A stretch of 64,000 nt of DNA from Conchocele bisecta (taxonomy: Eukaryota; Mollusca; Bivalvia; Lucinida; Thyasiridae): NCBI GenBank assembly GCA_029237695.1, contig JAQRGA010000040.1, positions 496,001 through 560,000 on the forward strand. The letters are read 5' to 3'. The notes beneath the pieces were generated by a model. That model was given only the letters and a program-made list of their open reading frames with translations, was not told where the DNA came from and searched no databases. Positions within the stretch are counted from its first letter, which is position 1; each line of letters opens with the position of its first letter. Below are positions 63,369 through 64,000 of the stretch, in pieces. Position numbers and translations under genes: made by a program.

Positions 63369-63962
63369 ATGCTTACCACAATTAATCAGGTTCAGATTGA
63401 AACGTTGAGAGCCGAGGCAAAATCTCTTGGCATTGACTATAGCAACCGTCTGCGCGTTCCTGGGTTAAATAAGCTGATGAACACCACAAATAATGAGGCG
63501 TTTACACGTCGAGTAGGTAGGGCATACTTCAGAGATGCCTTCACAAATGCCGTCTTGGGGTCTCAGGAGTTAACCACTCAAACAGGAAAACGACTACAAG
63601 TAGAGAGTATAATTGGACTGAGAATGGCCGCCCTGTCGGCTTCCCCTGCCGTAGTTAAACCAAAGCGTAAACTTAAGAAAGCCCTCCTGCACGCGATAGC
63701 TGACGAGGGCGAGGCCATTATATGGGTTAGAGACGAAGAGATGGAGAAAGTCGAGCAGGGTAGACGCACGTTCACGTTCTCATTTAGGAAGCACGTAGAA
63801 ACGGAAATACCTAATAGGATAGTAGGGAAATTAACTTCTCATCTGACAACAAACTTCCACCTAAGATATTCGTACTCCTACAAACTACAACATATTGAGA
63901 AAAAAGATTACCGAGGTCGCCCAAAGACGATAATATTTAATAAGAATCTTGGGGGGGAGTAG
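63369..63962 (+). CDS. N-terminal region of polymerase-type protein, element C (frame broken)
   Basis: The 197 codons open with a SAP-like segment (IETLRAEAKSLGIDYSNRLR), then a region rich in basic residues (KPKRKLKKALLHAI), then GRRTFTFSFRKHVE and TTNFHLRYSYSYKLQHIE, collinear with elements A and B. A run of seven G at 63,951-63,957 precedes the TAG at 63,960. Homologous sequence (WMDS, matching WMSS in A) continues in another frame to the window end, so the stop is probably a frameshift in the G run. Downstream polymerase domains lie outside the window. Confidence 0.75.
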   Translation: MLTTINQVQIETLRAEAKSLGIDYSNRLRVPGLNKLMNTTNNEAFTRRVGRAYFRDAFTNAVLGSQELTTQTGKRLQVESIIGLRMAALSASPAVVKPKRKLKKALLHAIADEGEAIIWVRDEEMEKVEQGRRTFTFSFRKHVETEIPNRIVGKLTSHLTTNFHLRYSYSYKLQHIEKKDYRGRPKTIIFNKNLGGE

Positions 63963-64000
63963 GTGGATGGACTCCTGAGGTGAAGTAGAGAAATGGGCGA

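Larger units (their letters stand above)
62540..64000. mobile_element. Element C: 5' part of a third polB element
   Basis: Starts GTAGTATAGAGGGGGTCAAA, the same 13-base terminus as element B and similar to the end of A. It contains a zinc-finger gene on the - strand and the N-terminal part of a polymerase-type gene on the + strand that matches A and B. It is cut by the window end. Confidence 0.75.

Overview
The window looks like nuclear DNA of a bivalve mollusc, probably a heterodont clam. The reasons are AT-rich non-coding sequence, a dense mix of TTAA-flanked MITEs, mariner-type transposons, a tRNA-derived SINE, ~165-bp tandem-core repeats like those of bivalve 'pearl'/Helentron-type elements, and the recurrent GATCAG...CTGATCAGGATC repeat that I associate with clam genomes. 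The species call is inference. No bacterial genes, rRNA genes or CRISPR arrays are present.

The most striking content is three related virus-like elements built around a family B, probably protein-primed, DNA polymerase of the polinton/adintovirus-like type found in invertebrate genomes. Element A (1-5,773, cut by the window start) has a broken packaging ATPase, five small ORFs and an inverted, internally deleted polymerase pseudogene. Element B (43,272-56,877) is complete and is one giant palindrome. Two near-identical arms of ~6.8 kb each carry a ~1,340-codon polymerase reading region plus five to six small ORFs, and they meet at a 62-bp spacer flanked by iteron-like repeats. The ends share a 7-bp target duplication inside an older pogo-like MITE. 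Element C (62,540 to the window end) starts with the same terminal sequence and has a zinc-finger gene divergent from a polymerase-type gene, with a 31-bp inverted repeat between them. The arms of B differ almost only by 1-2 nt indels, so part of its 'decay' may be sequence error. In A the deletions and rearrangements are real.

Host coding sequence is sparse. Two spliced + strand exons (7,520-7,653 and 15,309-15,494) join in phase and encode the end of a cytoplasmic tail with several tyrosine motifs, one fitting an ITSM (TDYADV). The 7.66-kb intron between them holds a ~68-bp minisatellite of about 70 copies, a tandem-core repeat inserted into that array, and a TTAA-flanked MITE.

From 15.5 to 43.2 kb the sequence is layered repeats: four related TTAA MITE copies over the window, a TA-flanked mariner MITE, a full mariner-type transposon whose transposase is split by a 2-kb foldback element and which also carries a mollusc AGCTCGACTATTCG repeat, many copies of a (CAAA)n-ended repeat (called R1 here), the GATCAG repeat (R2), tandem-core repeats (R3), and one LINE 3' remnant at 39.3-39.6 kb. 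From 56.9 to 62.5 kb there are further repeats, an array of TATGAAAATNTTCATA palindromes and another TTAA MITE.
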